DNA of 64,000 bases. It comes from Jacaranda mimosifolia. Taxonomy: Eukaryota > Streptophyta > Magnoliopsida > Lamiales > Bignoniaceae. The notes beneath the pieces were generated by a model that saw only the letters and a list, made by a program, of their open reading frames with translations, was not told the DNA's origin and made no database searches. Shown one piece after another: positions 48,246 through 59,645 of this stretch (its first letter is position 1; the number at the start of each line of letters is the position of its first letter). The stretch covers positions 4,449,501-4,513,500 of the forward strand of contig CM032124.1 in NCBI GenBank assembly GCA_018894105.1, given 5' to 3'. The translations under genes were made by a program, and so were the position numbers.

Positions 48246-48331
48246 AAAAAAGACAAGTCAAACACGTGTTACGTGTGCATGTTCTGGTTAAAAAAAGACA
48301 AGTCAAACACGTGTTACGTGTGCATGTTCTG
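48246..48331. repeat. Perfect 43-bp tandem duplication with CACGTG core
   Basis: The string 'aaaagacaagtcaaacacgt' plus 'gttacgtgtgcatgttctgg' occurs twice in succession. Each copy contains ACACGTGT and ACGTGT, which match G-box/ABRE-like cores. Identity is complete or nearly so, so the duplication is recent. No gene is positioned to use it. Confidence 0.8.
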
Positions 48332-50882
48332 GGTAAAGACGAATCAAGAATTTTAGATAGTAAGTAAAAAGAATACATCAATATCCAAATCTTAATAACT
48401 GTGTTATCTTTTTGTGTTTTAAATTCATCTATATTTTTTGTAAATCATGTCAAATCTTATCATCTAATTAAAATGTAGTAGTATTGTCAAGTGTAATAAA
48501 ACTAGCATAAAACTTCTATTATGCACGGACATATTTAGGATTTTTTAAAAAAAAAAAAATTAAATTATATTGATCAAATTTATACAAAAAAAAAAAAAAG
48601 AAGAGTTATGTAATGGATTTCTTTTTACCATTATTACTTTCTTTAGTTTTCCTTTATATTTATTTTAACATTTAATAAATATAAGATTTTTCTTTATTTT
48701 TATAGAAATTAAAGTCATAAACATTAAGAATGTAAGTTAAATGAGAAAATTGAAAGACATAAGTATTTGAAATATGATATGAAAAAAGTTGTGAGAAAAA
48801 CTTAAAATGCATATGAAAATGTATTACAAAAATCTAAAATCCAATAAAATATTTATGTAAACAAAATAAAAGAAAAATGTTAGATTATATTAAGGACCCA
48901 TCAAGAATATAAATTAAAATGAATTATTTTTCATATTTTTTATTTAAATTAATCTTTATGATTTAATTGCTTAGGAGTCGAATGGATAGAAAAAGTGGAG
49001 GTTAAATACAAAGAGAAGAAAAGAGTAAAAAGAAAAGCAATTGAATACTTTTAAAATTAATCTTGTATATTTTATTAATTTATTATTTTTATTTCATTAG
49101 TTAATTACATGTTATAATATATATGCCACAAAAATGAAAAGAGATAACAGTTGAAAAAAGAAAGAAAATTAGACACATTAACTCTCCTTAGTTGTTAATT
49201 GAGGTTTCGTATATTGATGATGATAAGTTTTTGTTGACATAAAAACTCAATCATATTAAAGAATTGTCTTGTTAACATATATTAATGGAGGTTTATAGAT
49301 ATCAATGATGATAGCCAAATTTATCTTTGAAGAGGGTCGGCAATTGGTAAGACTGTAAATAGATATTCAAAAATTCGTTTATTGTTCGTATATTCAAATT
49401 TTTTTATAGGGCATATTATATGTATTTGTTTAAAGTAGATATTATCCATGTTCGATTAATAGATATTCGATTGTAAATGAATATGAATATAGTAATTGCA
49501 TGCTCGATCCGTTCAATATTCGCTTTTAATACATATGCGTTGGATATATCCGTTTATATATTCGATTATCCATAATTTAAATAAATTCATTATTTGTATC
49601 CAATAAATAATATTTAAAAGGAGGAAGCGCTTCCATTTACCATACAAAAATTAAATTAAAAATAAACATCTAACACACAAGGACCGAGGATGCCAAACAA
49701 TAGAAATTATGTTATGTATTTTAATGAATTAATCAAAACTTACTGAATCACCTAGGACAATAACCCTTTGATTTCATTTTCTCATATCTACAACTATTTT
49801 TCCACAACCATCCGAATATATACATATATTTTTAATCATTATCAACTTTATAGCACAATATCAGCACAATATCGAATGAAATGTAACATTCATGAATTAT
49901 TATATATTCACACTTTATGTTACGAGTGACTTGCAAATCAGCACGCTCTATGATCATGACATTACTCCAAAATTCCTGCACACTTGTTATAATGATTATT
50001 CGAGACTTAAATATAGATGAATACTTCACTTAATATTTATCGAAATAGTCCATACGAAGAAGTTACTATTAACAAATACCAATCTCTAGGACTTAAATAG
50101 AGATGGATATATATATATATATATTGTGTTAAATTAAATAATCCCAAATCATTTATATAATAATTCTTATATTTTTTATTCAAAAAACTTAATTGAATAT
50201 AATAATTGGGAATAATATTACAAATAATTTTGCTAAATCCAAGATTACACAATATTTTAAAAATTAATTGAAACAATGTATTCCATAAAAATAAAAAAAT
50301 AATTAACCATCTTTTTAGTCGCAACCACATGTTAAACCATACCATTGGGGAACTAGCTTATGTCAACTACAATTCACTCGCAGCCACAACCACTTATTAA
50401 ATGAGGCCACTGATCAAAACATTCCAGTGAAAGGTAATTCAATCGATGCCATGGGGAAAAAATATGTTTGAGCCACAGCATGACACTTCTGCAGTTTTTT
50501 CAATAAAAAATTACTTGTGCAGCTTTTCTCACATTTTGTACAGAATTGTGCAGAAGGACATTTCAGTCTTTAGACAAATTAGTATTTTAATATACTTTCA
50601 TACCTATGCCACATGGAGTGATTTTATTGGTTACTATTGTTCCCCAAGTACAATGGTGTTAAACTAGAGATTGCTTGGGGGACCTGGACGTGATCTGATC
50701 AAAGCTTGGGGGATTGTCTCATTCCTATGACTTCGAATGTTTGGGGGATAGTTGGCAATAACTAAAAGTTCATGGGACTTTGGTGCAATTTCCGCCAAAT
50801 TCTATTACCTACCAAATATTTGGCGTTTTGTGCCATTGATATACTAGCTTCTTCAGGTCTTCCTCTTGTCCCACAATCTTAA
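48332..50882. other. AT-rich intergenic spacer
   Basis: About 2.5 kb without a credible gene. A block at about 49370-49600 repeats 'gatattcg' and 'atccgttt' type motifs that resemble 60405-61086. An inverted partial copy of the NLR-2 upstream module ('caccaaatatttggcg') lies near 50810. Confidence 0.45.
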
Positions 50883-50885
50883 TTA

Positions 50886-51618
50886 GGGGCTCTTTTGAAT
50901 TCGTTTTCTGAAGGGATTTTTAGTTTTTAATGAAAAGTAATAGTGAAAAATTAGTTATAAATATATTTTTGAAAATGAAATGTTGTTTGAAGGTTTTGTT
51001 CAAAATAAAATGATTATATAGAGTTGAAAATGAGTTGTATTTAGAAAATGTAGTGTTTTTGTATTAAAAGTTGTGTAAATATGAGCACAAGAAAATAAAA
51101 AGTGAAAATAAAGAGAGTGTAATAGTGTGTTTGAAAAAATATATTGAAAATGAAAATATCTATGAAAATAGGAGAGAAGTTGATGAATTTTATTTTTATT
51201 TTTAGGAGAAAATGAAAATGGACTTTAGAAACAAAACCCAATGGATACTTATAGCCCGTTTATTTTTGTTTTCTGGGCTCATTTTCATTTTTTGCTGAAA
51301 ATAAGAACATAGAGCCATCAACTCCCCCCCCCCCCTCCATTTTCATTGACATTTTTATTATCAAAATATTCTTCCAAATAAACTCTTACACTCTTCATTT
51401 TCACTTTTCATTTTCTCTTACTTATATTTGCACTACTTTTAATACAAAAATACTATATTTTTCAAATATAACTCATTTTTAACCTTACATAATCATTATA
51501 TTTTAAACAAAACATTCAAACAATATTTTATTTTCAAAAATACATTTATAACATACTTTTTACTATTTTATTTTACGAAAAAATGAAAATGCCTCCAGAA
51601 AATAAATACAAACACCCC
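50886..51618. mobile_element. Tourist-like (PIF/Harbinger) MITE with long inverted arms, TTA target duplication
   Basis: The left end GGGGCTCTTTTGAATTCG mirrors the right end, whose inverse reads GGGGTGTTTGTATTTATT. Inverse similarity runs along both roughly 330-bp arms (50886-51225 and 51260-51618). The flanks are TTA at 50883-50885 and 51619-51621, the 3-bp duplication typical of PIF/Harbinger. The interior has a run of about 12 C residues near 51326. No transposase is encoded. It sits against the 3' side of the CC fragment below. Confidence 0.75.
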
Positions 51619-51619
51619 T

Positions 51620-52059
51620 TAGTCTTACTGCTAGACAGGGATTTAGAAGACAGAGCATTCTCAGACGACGAATTGCCCGTTTGGGCGTCTTCTTTGCTGT
51701 GGCGGAGGGAATCTGCAGTCTTCTCTGCCGCTTCTGTGATGGGATCAATCTTTGCTATTATTTCCTGCAAGAGAAGTACTGACGGGATTTCTTCAGATTC
51801 CGATCCAAGAATTTGCCTGGAGAGGAAGGAATCAATGGTGTCCTGGGTAGATTGCTTCTCTGATTTGGATTTCCAAATCATTTACTTTATATCTGCTGCT
51901 TTTTGGTACATGAAAGATTTTTGCAAGAGAGGATTTCAGGCTATAGAAGATACCTTAATTATCGTGGAGGAATTGAATATGTTCTGGCTTTGGAAATTGA
52001 ACAGAATGCAATAGCTGCTTTAGAATCTGCACAAGAGAAACTACAGCAGCATAAGCCAT
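51620..52059 (-). pseudogene. R1-type NLR fragment: coiled-coil domain, inverted
   Basis: The minus-strand ATG at 52059-52057 gives MAYAAVVSLVQILKQLLH, the characteristic start of R1-type NLRs. After stops and frameshifts it continues with DLEIQIREAIY and, in another frame, QDTIDSFLSRQIL, together forming the DLExxIRxAxYxAxDxID pattern of this domain. Then follow VLLLQEIIAKIDPITEAAEK and a Ser-rich linker ending at the MITE boundary. It lies on the strand opposite to the NB fragment (47641) and the LRR fragment (58916). It is broken and truncated. The plus-strand frames over it are antisense shadows. Confidence 0.7.
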
Positions 52060-52245
52060 CTCCGATGATACAATTCCCACACAAACAGCAAACTGAAACT
52101 GTTTACCTAAAGCTAAACCATTTGTTAAAAAGCATATATTAAGCATCTTGGACTTTGAGGATAAATAGGATGACAGCTAGATAGCATAATTAAATATATC
52201 AGCATACATAGTATAGGCCACCTCTGTAGATGTCAGACACAATTA

Positions 52246-52500
52246 GAATATTAGGTTGTGATTGTTTGTAGAGTTGTGTCTCATGTTTGATGTTTTAAAG
52301 ATTTGGGGGTTGCTTTGATGTTTTTGATACATGACAATGAGATATGAGATTGTAAATGGTTGTGAGATAAAGTATAATAATTATAGTAATGTGGTATGTT
52401 GATATGATTTAAGGTTGTGAATGGTTGTGAGATATATTTGAGAAATTTATTTAAAATAATGAAATTGTTGTATGGGATTTGTTTTTCTGGGTTTGCTTGG
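52246..52500 (+). repeat. Dispersed MITE-like repeat, copy 2
   Basis: Colinear with 9710-9970: 'ttaggttgtgattgtttgt', 'tttgggggttgctttgatg', 'aatggttgtgagataaag', 'attatagtaat' and 'gggtttgcttggg'. It is noncoding. Two copies 42 kb apart show that this is a mobile repeat family. Confidence 0.55.
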
Positions 52501-52928
52501 GATATTTATATTAAAAAAATATTAATAATTATATATTATAAATTTATTAATATCAAAATTAATATTTATTAAGTTAAATATGAAATATATTATAAATGCA
52601 TTGAATTTATCCATAATTAAAGAAAAATAAATCATTTTACCCTTTTTAAAAAAAAATTTGGACTTCTATTTTAACAAAAATATAGTTCCACCTTACTTGT
52701 TAATTACAAAATATGTGGGCTTTAATTTGCTATACTAACTTTTTTGTTGTTCAACATCTAACATATTACCAAATTAATTAGCAGCCAATTTTTATAAAAC
52801 AAAAAATTTATGTCAATTTATTAAATTTATTAATTACTAATAAAAAATTCAAATACGAAATTTATTTAAATAATTATTAAATTCAATATGTTTTTCTATT
52901 TAATTATGAATAAATAATTTGATAATTA
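52501..52928. other. AT-rich spacer
   Basis: Low-complexity AT-rich sequence between the MITE-like repeat and the copia element. There is no gene or defined repeat. Confidence 0.45.
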
Positions 52929-53172
52929 ATTGAGTTGTGAGATCTTCAATGGTGATTCCAAATGACTTAATTTTCTCCTTGAATGTTGCAACGGTAACTT
53001 GCCAAAAATACGTCTATCTCTAATCATGGGAAGTTCCAGATTTCCTACAGCAAATTGTTACCAACAAGTTGCACCTATCAAAAATAAAAAACTTCCTTGC
53101 ACGGTTAAGTCATTCCTTTTTTACCAAAAAGAGGCATGATCAAAATTGTTGTCCTAGGAGGAAAATCTAACA
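52929..53172 (-). repeat. 3' LTR of the copia element, truncated
   Basis: It matches 58671-58915 ('attgagttgtgaga', 'aatggtgattccaaatg', 'tcctaggaggaaaa'). Homology stops at 52929, leaving out the last 370 bp of the LTR. Its start TGTTAG is fixed by the adjoining purine tract. Confidence 0.8.
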
Positions 53173-53187
53173 ATCTCCCCCTTTTTG
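53173..53187 (-). other. Polypurine tract next to the 3' LTR
   Basis: The minus strand reads AAAAAGGGGGAGATT immediately before TGTTAG. A second tract of the same type (minus strand GAGGGGGAGATC) lies at about 53450-53462. Duplicated tracts upstream of the 3' LTR are a known feature of Sireviruses. Confidence 0.7.
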
Positions 53188-53597
53188 ATGATGCCCTTGT
53201 TGTTGTATGAGTCAGATTTTCAGTTATTTTTCTCCCTCTGTTCAAATAATTTAGATGCCAAAGGGACAAGAATAAAAGTATGCATGCTAGATTCATGAAA
53301 TATGAGATAGCATCATCTTATCAAAGCAAGGAAAAATAGTAGCATACATAGTTTAGCAAATGTCAGCAAAATGCATCCAAAATGTTTTTAGAAGTTTAGC
53401 TTATAATGCGTCCAAAACAGTGCATCCAATAACAGGAACAACAGTTAGATCTCCCCCTCATCATCAAAAAGTTAGCTAATATATATATATATATATATAT
53501 ATATTTGAGACATGGTATGCAAATAATTTTGGAAGGAAAATATTATTGCACATATCAAGCGTATTGTATAGAAAGAGATGCACATTCCAAATATATG

Positions 53598-56500
53598 TCA
53601 TGATAAAAAAGGAGATGGGATTATCCCAAATTTTTGTTTGAGAAAGCATAACATCTCTTCTAGAAATGGCTTGGTGAAGATGTCTGCTAACTAATTTTTT
53701 GTCTCAATAAAAGATATGCAAATATCACCTTTTTAGACATGATCTTTGAGAAAATGGTGCCTGATTTCTATATGTTTTGTGCGTGAGTGATAAACTGGAT
53801 TCTTTCTGATGTAGATAGCACTGGTGTTGTCACATAAGATGGATATGCAAGGGAATTGTAAATCATAATCACTGAAGGTTTGTTTCATCCATAATACATG
53901 TGAGCAACAATTACCTAGCACCATATATTCAGCCTCAGTTGTTGACATAGCCACCACACTTTGTTTCTTTGTGCACCAACTTACGAGGGATGAACCCAGT
54001 AGTTGGCAAGTTCCAGTAGTACTTTTTCGATCAATCTTGCACCCTGTATAGTCAGCGTCAGAATACCTAAGAAGATCAAAAGTTTTGGATCGAGGGTACC
54101 AAATGCCATTGTTGATGGTTCCTTTGAGATAGCGAAGGATTCGTTTGACAGCCTTGAGGTGTGATTCCTTTGGTTGATTTTGAAATCGGGCGCATAGACT
54201 GGTGGCAAATTGTATATCTGGGTGACTGGAAGTTAGATATAGTAAACTTCCTATCATGCCTATGTATGTTGTTTCATCCACACCTTTGCCATCAAGATCA
54301 AGTTCCAGTTTTGAAGATGCAGCCATGGGAACACTAGACTCCTTACAATCTTCTATTCTGAATTTTTGTTGTAGTTCTTTGATGTATTTTTCTTGGGAAA
54401 TGAAAGTGCATTTAAGGGTTTGTTTAATTTGAAGCCCAAGGAAAAAATTTAACTCACCCATGAGACTCATTTCAAATTCCATTGTCATGCATGATGCAAA
54501 GCCATCACAAAGGTCCTTTTGAGTACCTCCAAAAATTATATCGTCCATATATATTTGGACAAGAAATAAATGACCACTTGATGTTTTTGTAAAGAGAGTG
54601 CTATGTACTTTACCCATGCAAAAATCTTTTGAGATAAGAAAGGAACTTAAACAATCATACCATGCTCTAGGAGCTTGTTTCAAACCATAAAGAGCTTTTA
54701 ACAATTTAAAAACATGGTTTGGAAAATATATGTTTTCCAAACCAGGAGGTTGTTCAACAAAAACCTCTTCTTTTAGATGTCCATTTAGGAAAGCACTTTT
54801 GACTTCCATTTGATAAAGAGTAAAGTTTTTATGCAAAGCATAAGCTAATAACATACGAATGGATTCAATGCGTGTGATAGGTGCATAAGTTTTATCATAA
54901 TTGATACCCTCTTGTTGAGAGTACCATTTAGCAACAAGTCTAGCTTTGTTTTTAACAACTTCCCTTTGCTCATTTAGCTTGTTTCTGAAAATTCATTTAG
55001 TATCAATTACAGGTATAAAGTCTCCTTACCAAGTTCCAAAACCTGATTTTTCTCAAACTGATTGAGTTCTTCTTTCATAGCCCTTAGCCAGGAGTCATCA
55101 TTCAGTGCCTCAATTATGTTACATGGTTCTGCATGGGATAGAAACACAAGGTCAGAGAATTGAGAATCATTAATTTGGGTTTTGGACCTTGTTGTGATTT
55201 CAGCGGATAGATCCCCAATGATGTTTTGAGTAGGATGGCTTGAGACATGTTTGAACTTACTGATTTTATCTTTAGTTCCATCATTAGAAGTTCCACTTGA
55301 AGTTGAGACAGTCTCAGTGAGATTTTTGGATGTATCTTTTTCTCCTTCCTTTTTCCTGTTGAAGTTCTTCTATCACTTGATTAAAACCTGCAGATTCGAT
55401 GCTCAAGGAATCCTTGGCGGTTCGAGGGTCAATTTCATCAAATACCACATGCATGGTTTCTTGTATTGTCCTCATTCTTTTGTTGAATACTCTATACACT
55501 TTACTGTTTGTTGAATAACCAAAAAATATTGCCTAATTTTGAATCAAATTTAGCAAGGTGATGTCTATCATTTAAGATATGACATTTATATCCAAATACG
55601 TGAAAATAGGATATGTTAGGTATGTTACTCTTCCAGAGTTCATAGGGAGTTCTCTTGATGAAAGGTCTCAGGAAGATTCTGTTAATGATGTAGCAGGCTT
55701 TGTTGACTACTTCAACCTAGAGACGTCTTGGAAGATCATACTCATTTAACATTGTTCGAGCCATTTCCTGTAAATTCTGTTTTTTCTTTCAACCACCCCG
55801 TTTTGTTGGGGTGTTCTTGGAGCAGAAAAGTTGTGAGTGTAACCAAGATCATTACAAAAAATAGCAAAGTTATGGTCATCAAATTTCATGCCATGATCAC
55901 TCTTGATGGTTTTAATCATAAGCTCTTTTTCATTTTGGATGTTTTTAGAGAGAGCAATGAAATGATGCAAAGCTTTATTTTTATGTCTGAGAAATCTAAC
56001 CCAAGTATATTGAGAGAAATCATCAACTATGACAAAAACATATTTATTTCCTTCAAGAGATTGTGTTTTCATGGGACCAAATAAATTAAGATGCAGAAGT
56101 TCCAGTGGTTTTGATGATGCAATGTCATTTATTGGTTGAAAAGATATTTTCACTTGTTTTCCCTTCATGCACGCATTACATATTTTGTTTTTTGTGAACT
56201 TTATCTTAGGAATGCCTTTCACCAAATCCTTTTTAACCAAATGTTTAAGAGTTCCACGTTAGCATGACCAACGCGTCTATGCCAAGTCCACTAAGATTCA
56301 TTAGTAGCAACTAAACATTCAACATTTTGGTTGGACAGATCATCTAGATTTATGCAATATATGTTTCTTTCTCTGATTGTAGTAAAAATGGTTTCATCAT
56401 GCTTGGTCACTACACATTTTGAGGGTTTGAATTATACCTAGTAGCCATTGTCACACAATTGGCTTATGTTGAGAAGATTATGTTTCAGCCCATCTACCAA

Positions 56501-58238
56501 CCATACGTTTTCAATGGAAGTTCTATCTCTAATACCAACTATTCATTTTCCAATGATTTTTCCCTTTGTGCTGTCTGCGAATAGTACATTTCCTTCATTA
56601 TAGTCTTGTATTTCAGAAAAGAATAACTTTTTCCTGTCATGTATCTGGAACCACTGTCCAGATACCAAAGATCCATTTGAACTTCCCCTCTTGACTGGTT
56701 CCTGCAACACAAGAGTTTGAGAACTTAGGTACCCAATTTTTGTTGGGTCCTGAATTGTTAGATTTCGGCACCCACATATACTTGACTCTAGTTTCTCTTC
56801 TTATGGGACATTTGTGAGCCATGTGACCTTTTCTAGAACAATATTGACAAGTCTGTTTGAGAAATCTTGCGTTTCTATAACTAGAATCAACTTTGTTTTC
56901 GCCCTTTAGAGATCTTTTCAGATTATAATTATTGTCAAGCAAAAATCGAATTTCATTTTCAAGATACTGGTTTTTCTCAACTAGTTTGTTTCTTTCCTCA
57001 GAGTTTTTCTTTATAATTCTATCATAATGATGTACTAGCTCTTCTTTTTCATTAAGAGTATTTTCTAATTGTTCCTTAAAGAGATTTATTTCTATTTGAA
57101 GTTTATTGAGTTGATTATGGCATTCTATGTGAATATCAAGATCTTTATCATAATCAACATCAAAACTGCTGGAACTTAATTGAGATGGTGAAGTTACCTG
57201 TTTGTCAGCCATGAGACAGTTTTCTTCATTATCAAACTAATCTAAGTCCGAATCATCTCAAGTGATAGTCATGGCTCTTTGTTTTGGATTTCTCTCAGTT
57301 TTAGGACTTTGTTTCAGTTTTGGGCAGTCCAGCCTTTTGTGTCCTACTTCATGGCATTCATGACAGACGATTTGCTCAGATCGAAATTCCCCAGTGTTTC
57401 TTCTTGGGTATGTTCTGGGGTCTCTCTTGAAGCGATTTCTGACTTGGGTATCAAAAGTCATATGGTTATCATGGCAATTTCTTCATTGACCATTTCTTCA
57501 TCCATGTTAGCAGGATCATCATTCCATTCACCTTGTTCAACATTGAAAGCAATATTTTTCTTATTTTTGTTGTCAGAACTTTCTTCCTTGCTAAGAAGTG
57601 TCATTTCGTGAGATGTGAGTGATCCTATTAGCTCTCCCATAGTTAGATTTTCCAGGATTTTGGCCTCATAGATTGCAGTAACTTTAGGATTTCACTCCTT
57701 AGGTAGATATCTTAGGATCTTCCGCACTTGTTCACTTTCAGACATTGTTTTACCCAGTGCAAACATGGGATTTACTATCTCCATGAATCGAGCATACATT
57801 TGGCTGATTGTTTCACCTGTTTTTGTAGAAAATATCTCATATTAGTAAGTAAATAATGTAATACGCTCTAATTTTACTTGTGAAGTCCTTTCGTGGGTGA
57901 CTTAGAGCATGTTCCATATATCCTTGGCGGAAGTGCATGTGCTCACACGATTGCATTCTTCTTTGACTAGAGCACATGAAAGGATATTTTTTTACTTTTG
58001 CATTCATTGAGAGCATTCTTTTATCCTTAGCTGTAAGTTCCAGTCTTCCTGTTGAGGATTTGCCTTTGTTGGTGGGGACAAGGGGCCCATCAATAACTAT
58101 GCTCCATAAATCATAGTCTAGTGCTATAAAGAATTCCTCAATCTTGTTCTTCCATGTTGAATAGTTGGTCCCATCGAATAGAGAGGGATGTGTGTGGGAT
58201 TGACCTTCTGCATACACATCAAAGCTAGAAGTAGCCAT
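53598..58238 (-). pseudogene. Copia gag-pol, broken by frameshifts and stops
   Basis: Gag starts at 58238 (MATSSFDVYAEGQSH; FDGTNYSTWKNKI) and shifts frame after about 57980. Zinc knuckles are CHECHEVGHKRLDC (near 57350) and CQYCSRKGHMAHKC (near 56835). A protease remnant, LWYLDSGS-RYMTG, lies near 56650. Integrase (56240-55746) has CNACMKGKQ, an SDHG catalytic Asp and PQQNGVVERKN with the Glu, but the first catalytic Asp is Asn (HLNLFGP instead of HxDLFGP). RT and RNase H (about 54990-53733) keep VKSAFLNG, LYGLKQAPRAW, YMDDIIF, DADYTG and STTEAEY, then a stop after HHFLKDHV, with the tail LADIFTKPF running to 53598. RT is the best preserved part. The protein is dead as a whole. Confidence 0.85.
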
Positions 58239-58285
58239 TAGGAACTTTTAGCTCAAGTTGTTAAGCTTATATATATGAGCCCTCG

Positions 58286-58297
58286 GCTCCGATGCCA
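58286..58297 (-). other. Primer binding site of the copia element
   Basis: The minus strand reads TGGCATCGGAGC just inside the 5' LTR, matching the 3' end of initiator tRNA-Met apart from two bases. It places the 5' LTR boundary at about 58300. Confidence 0.65.
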
Positions 58298-58299
58298 AT

Positions 58300-58915
58300 T
58301 AAAAGACAATATGAACCCAAAGGGATAAAAGACTCAAAGGAGCCAATCAGTAAAACAGTGAATAAACTGGAACTTTCAAATATAACTGAAATTCCAGAGA
58401 GGCAAAGAGATAAGTAAATGAGACACTATAATTATAGTGGTTCAGCAAGCCTACTCCAATACCTAAGTCAGATGACTTAGGATTTTGAACGTGCAAATAT
58501 TATTAGCAAAGCAAAGAGATCAAGTACAATGAGCAGCGCTAACTTCCAAAACCTCATAGAGAAGAGATGGAGAACACTCTTTATATTCTACTGGGATATT
58601 GAGAAATATATAGGAAGCGTAATGGAAATAATCCTAACTACTTAGAATTGCTCACTGACAAACTTAAACAATTGAGTTGTGAGATTTTCAATGGTGATTC
58701 CAAATGGCTTAATTTTCTCCTTGAATGTTGCAACGGTAACTTGCCAAAAATACATCTGTCTCTAATCATGGGAAGTTCCAGATTAGCTGCATCAAATTGT
58801 TACCATACAAGTTGCACCTATCAAAAATAGAAAACTTCCTTGCACAATTAAGTTATTCCTTTTTGACCAAAAAGAGGCATGATCAAAATTGTTGTCCTAG
58901 GAGGAAAACCTAACA
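58300..58915 (-). repeat. 5' LTR of the copia element
   Basis: A roughly 616-bp LTR starting TGTTAGGTTTTCC on the minus strand at 58915. Its first 245 bp match the 3' LTR at 52929-53172. Its last part ('gtggttcagcaagcctactcc') shows the same style as the LTRs of the copia element at 29972, suggesting related subfamilies. Confidence 0.75.
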
Positions 58916-59645
58916 AAAAGAACTGAAGCATCTTCAATTCATGGGAGGCAACCTACCAGATCCTCCTTGTGATGGTTCTGATTTCTTACCAAACCTCTTA
59001 ACAATTTCAGATGTCAATGCTGACAGTTGCACCAAAGGTGTTCTTGAAAGAATCCCCAATCTGCAAAAATTGGGAATTGAAATTAAATTAGTGCCTAACA
59101 CTGGGGAATCATTGTGCTGCTTTGATCATCTTTCCCATCTCCATAAACTAGAATCGCTCAAATGTGTCATTATGAATCCTAATCCCAAGACTCAGGTTGT
59201 TTCTTCTATTACAACTGCTTTTCCATTTGGCCTCAAAAAGTTGAGTTTGAGTGGGTTTGGATATCCCTGGGAATACATGAGAATGATTGCTCAATTGCCA
59301 AATCTTTAAGGGCTTAAATTGCGATGCTATGCCTTCCAAGGGCCGGGGTGGATAACAAACGATGGGGAATTCGAGCAGCTTTGATATCTACTGATTGAGG
59401 ATACCGATCTCGAGTACTGGGAAGTCGATGGTTATCACTGCCTCCAATCGCTTGAGCACTTAATCATTAGGCACTGCTACAAATTAAAAGACCTACGACA
59501 ACTTGAAGATATATACAGTCTTAAAACGATTGAGCTCATTGACTGCCCTTCAGCGGTGGATTCTGTAAAGCAGATACAAGAATATGAATTCTCGCAAGTT
59601 TCTGTCCATTCTTCATGGGAAGAAGAGGAACTCATCAAGTCATGA
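58916..59645 (+). pseudogene. R1-type NLR fragment: C-terminal LRR region
   Basis: The frame enters directly from the copia LTR edge as KELKHLQFMGGNLPDPP and runs through RIPNLQKLGIEIKL, HLSHLHKLESLKC, FPFGLKKLSLSGFGYPWEYM and MIAQLPNL. A stop follows, then GLKLRCYAFQGPGW, a second stop, then YLLIEDTDLEYWEVDG, HCLQSLEHLIIRHCYKLKDL and VHSSWEEEELIKS with the natural stop at 59643-59645. This is the typical end of an R1-type NLR. Two in-frame stops (near 59308 and 59382) and the missing N-terminal part make it non-functional. The NB and CC pieces lie 11 and 7 kb upstream. Confidence 0.82.

Larger units (their letters stand above)
52929..58915 (-). mobile_element. Ty1/copia retrotransposon, Sirevirus-like, decayed
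   Basis: The minus-strand order is 5' LTR (58915-58300), primer site TGGCATCGGAGC (58297-58286), gag, protease, integrase, RT, RNase H, polypurine tract and 3' LTR (53172-52929). Both LTRs start TGTTAG on the minus strand. Integrase before RT places it in Ty1/copia. Two polypurine tracts with long AT-rich sequence between RNase H and the 3' LTR, and a protease region reading WYLDSGS, are reminiscent of Sireviruses. The 5' LTR is about 616 bp while the 3' LTR keeps only about 244 bp. The right end abuts NLR LRR sequence (58916), showing insertion into or beside an NLR gene. Confidence 0.85.

Noticed and set aside
51583..52014. 143-residue plus-strand frame
   Set aside because: Antisense to the CC-domain fragment, which carries the recognisable MAYAAVVSLVQ and QDTIDSFL motifs on the minus strand.
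55728..56084. 118-residue plus-strand frame
   Set aside because: Antisense to the copia integrase, which has conserved motifs on the minus strand.
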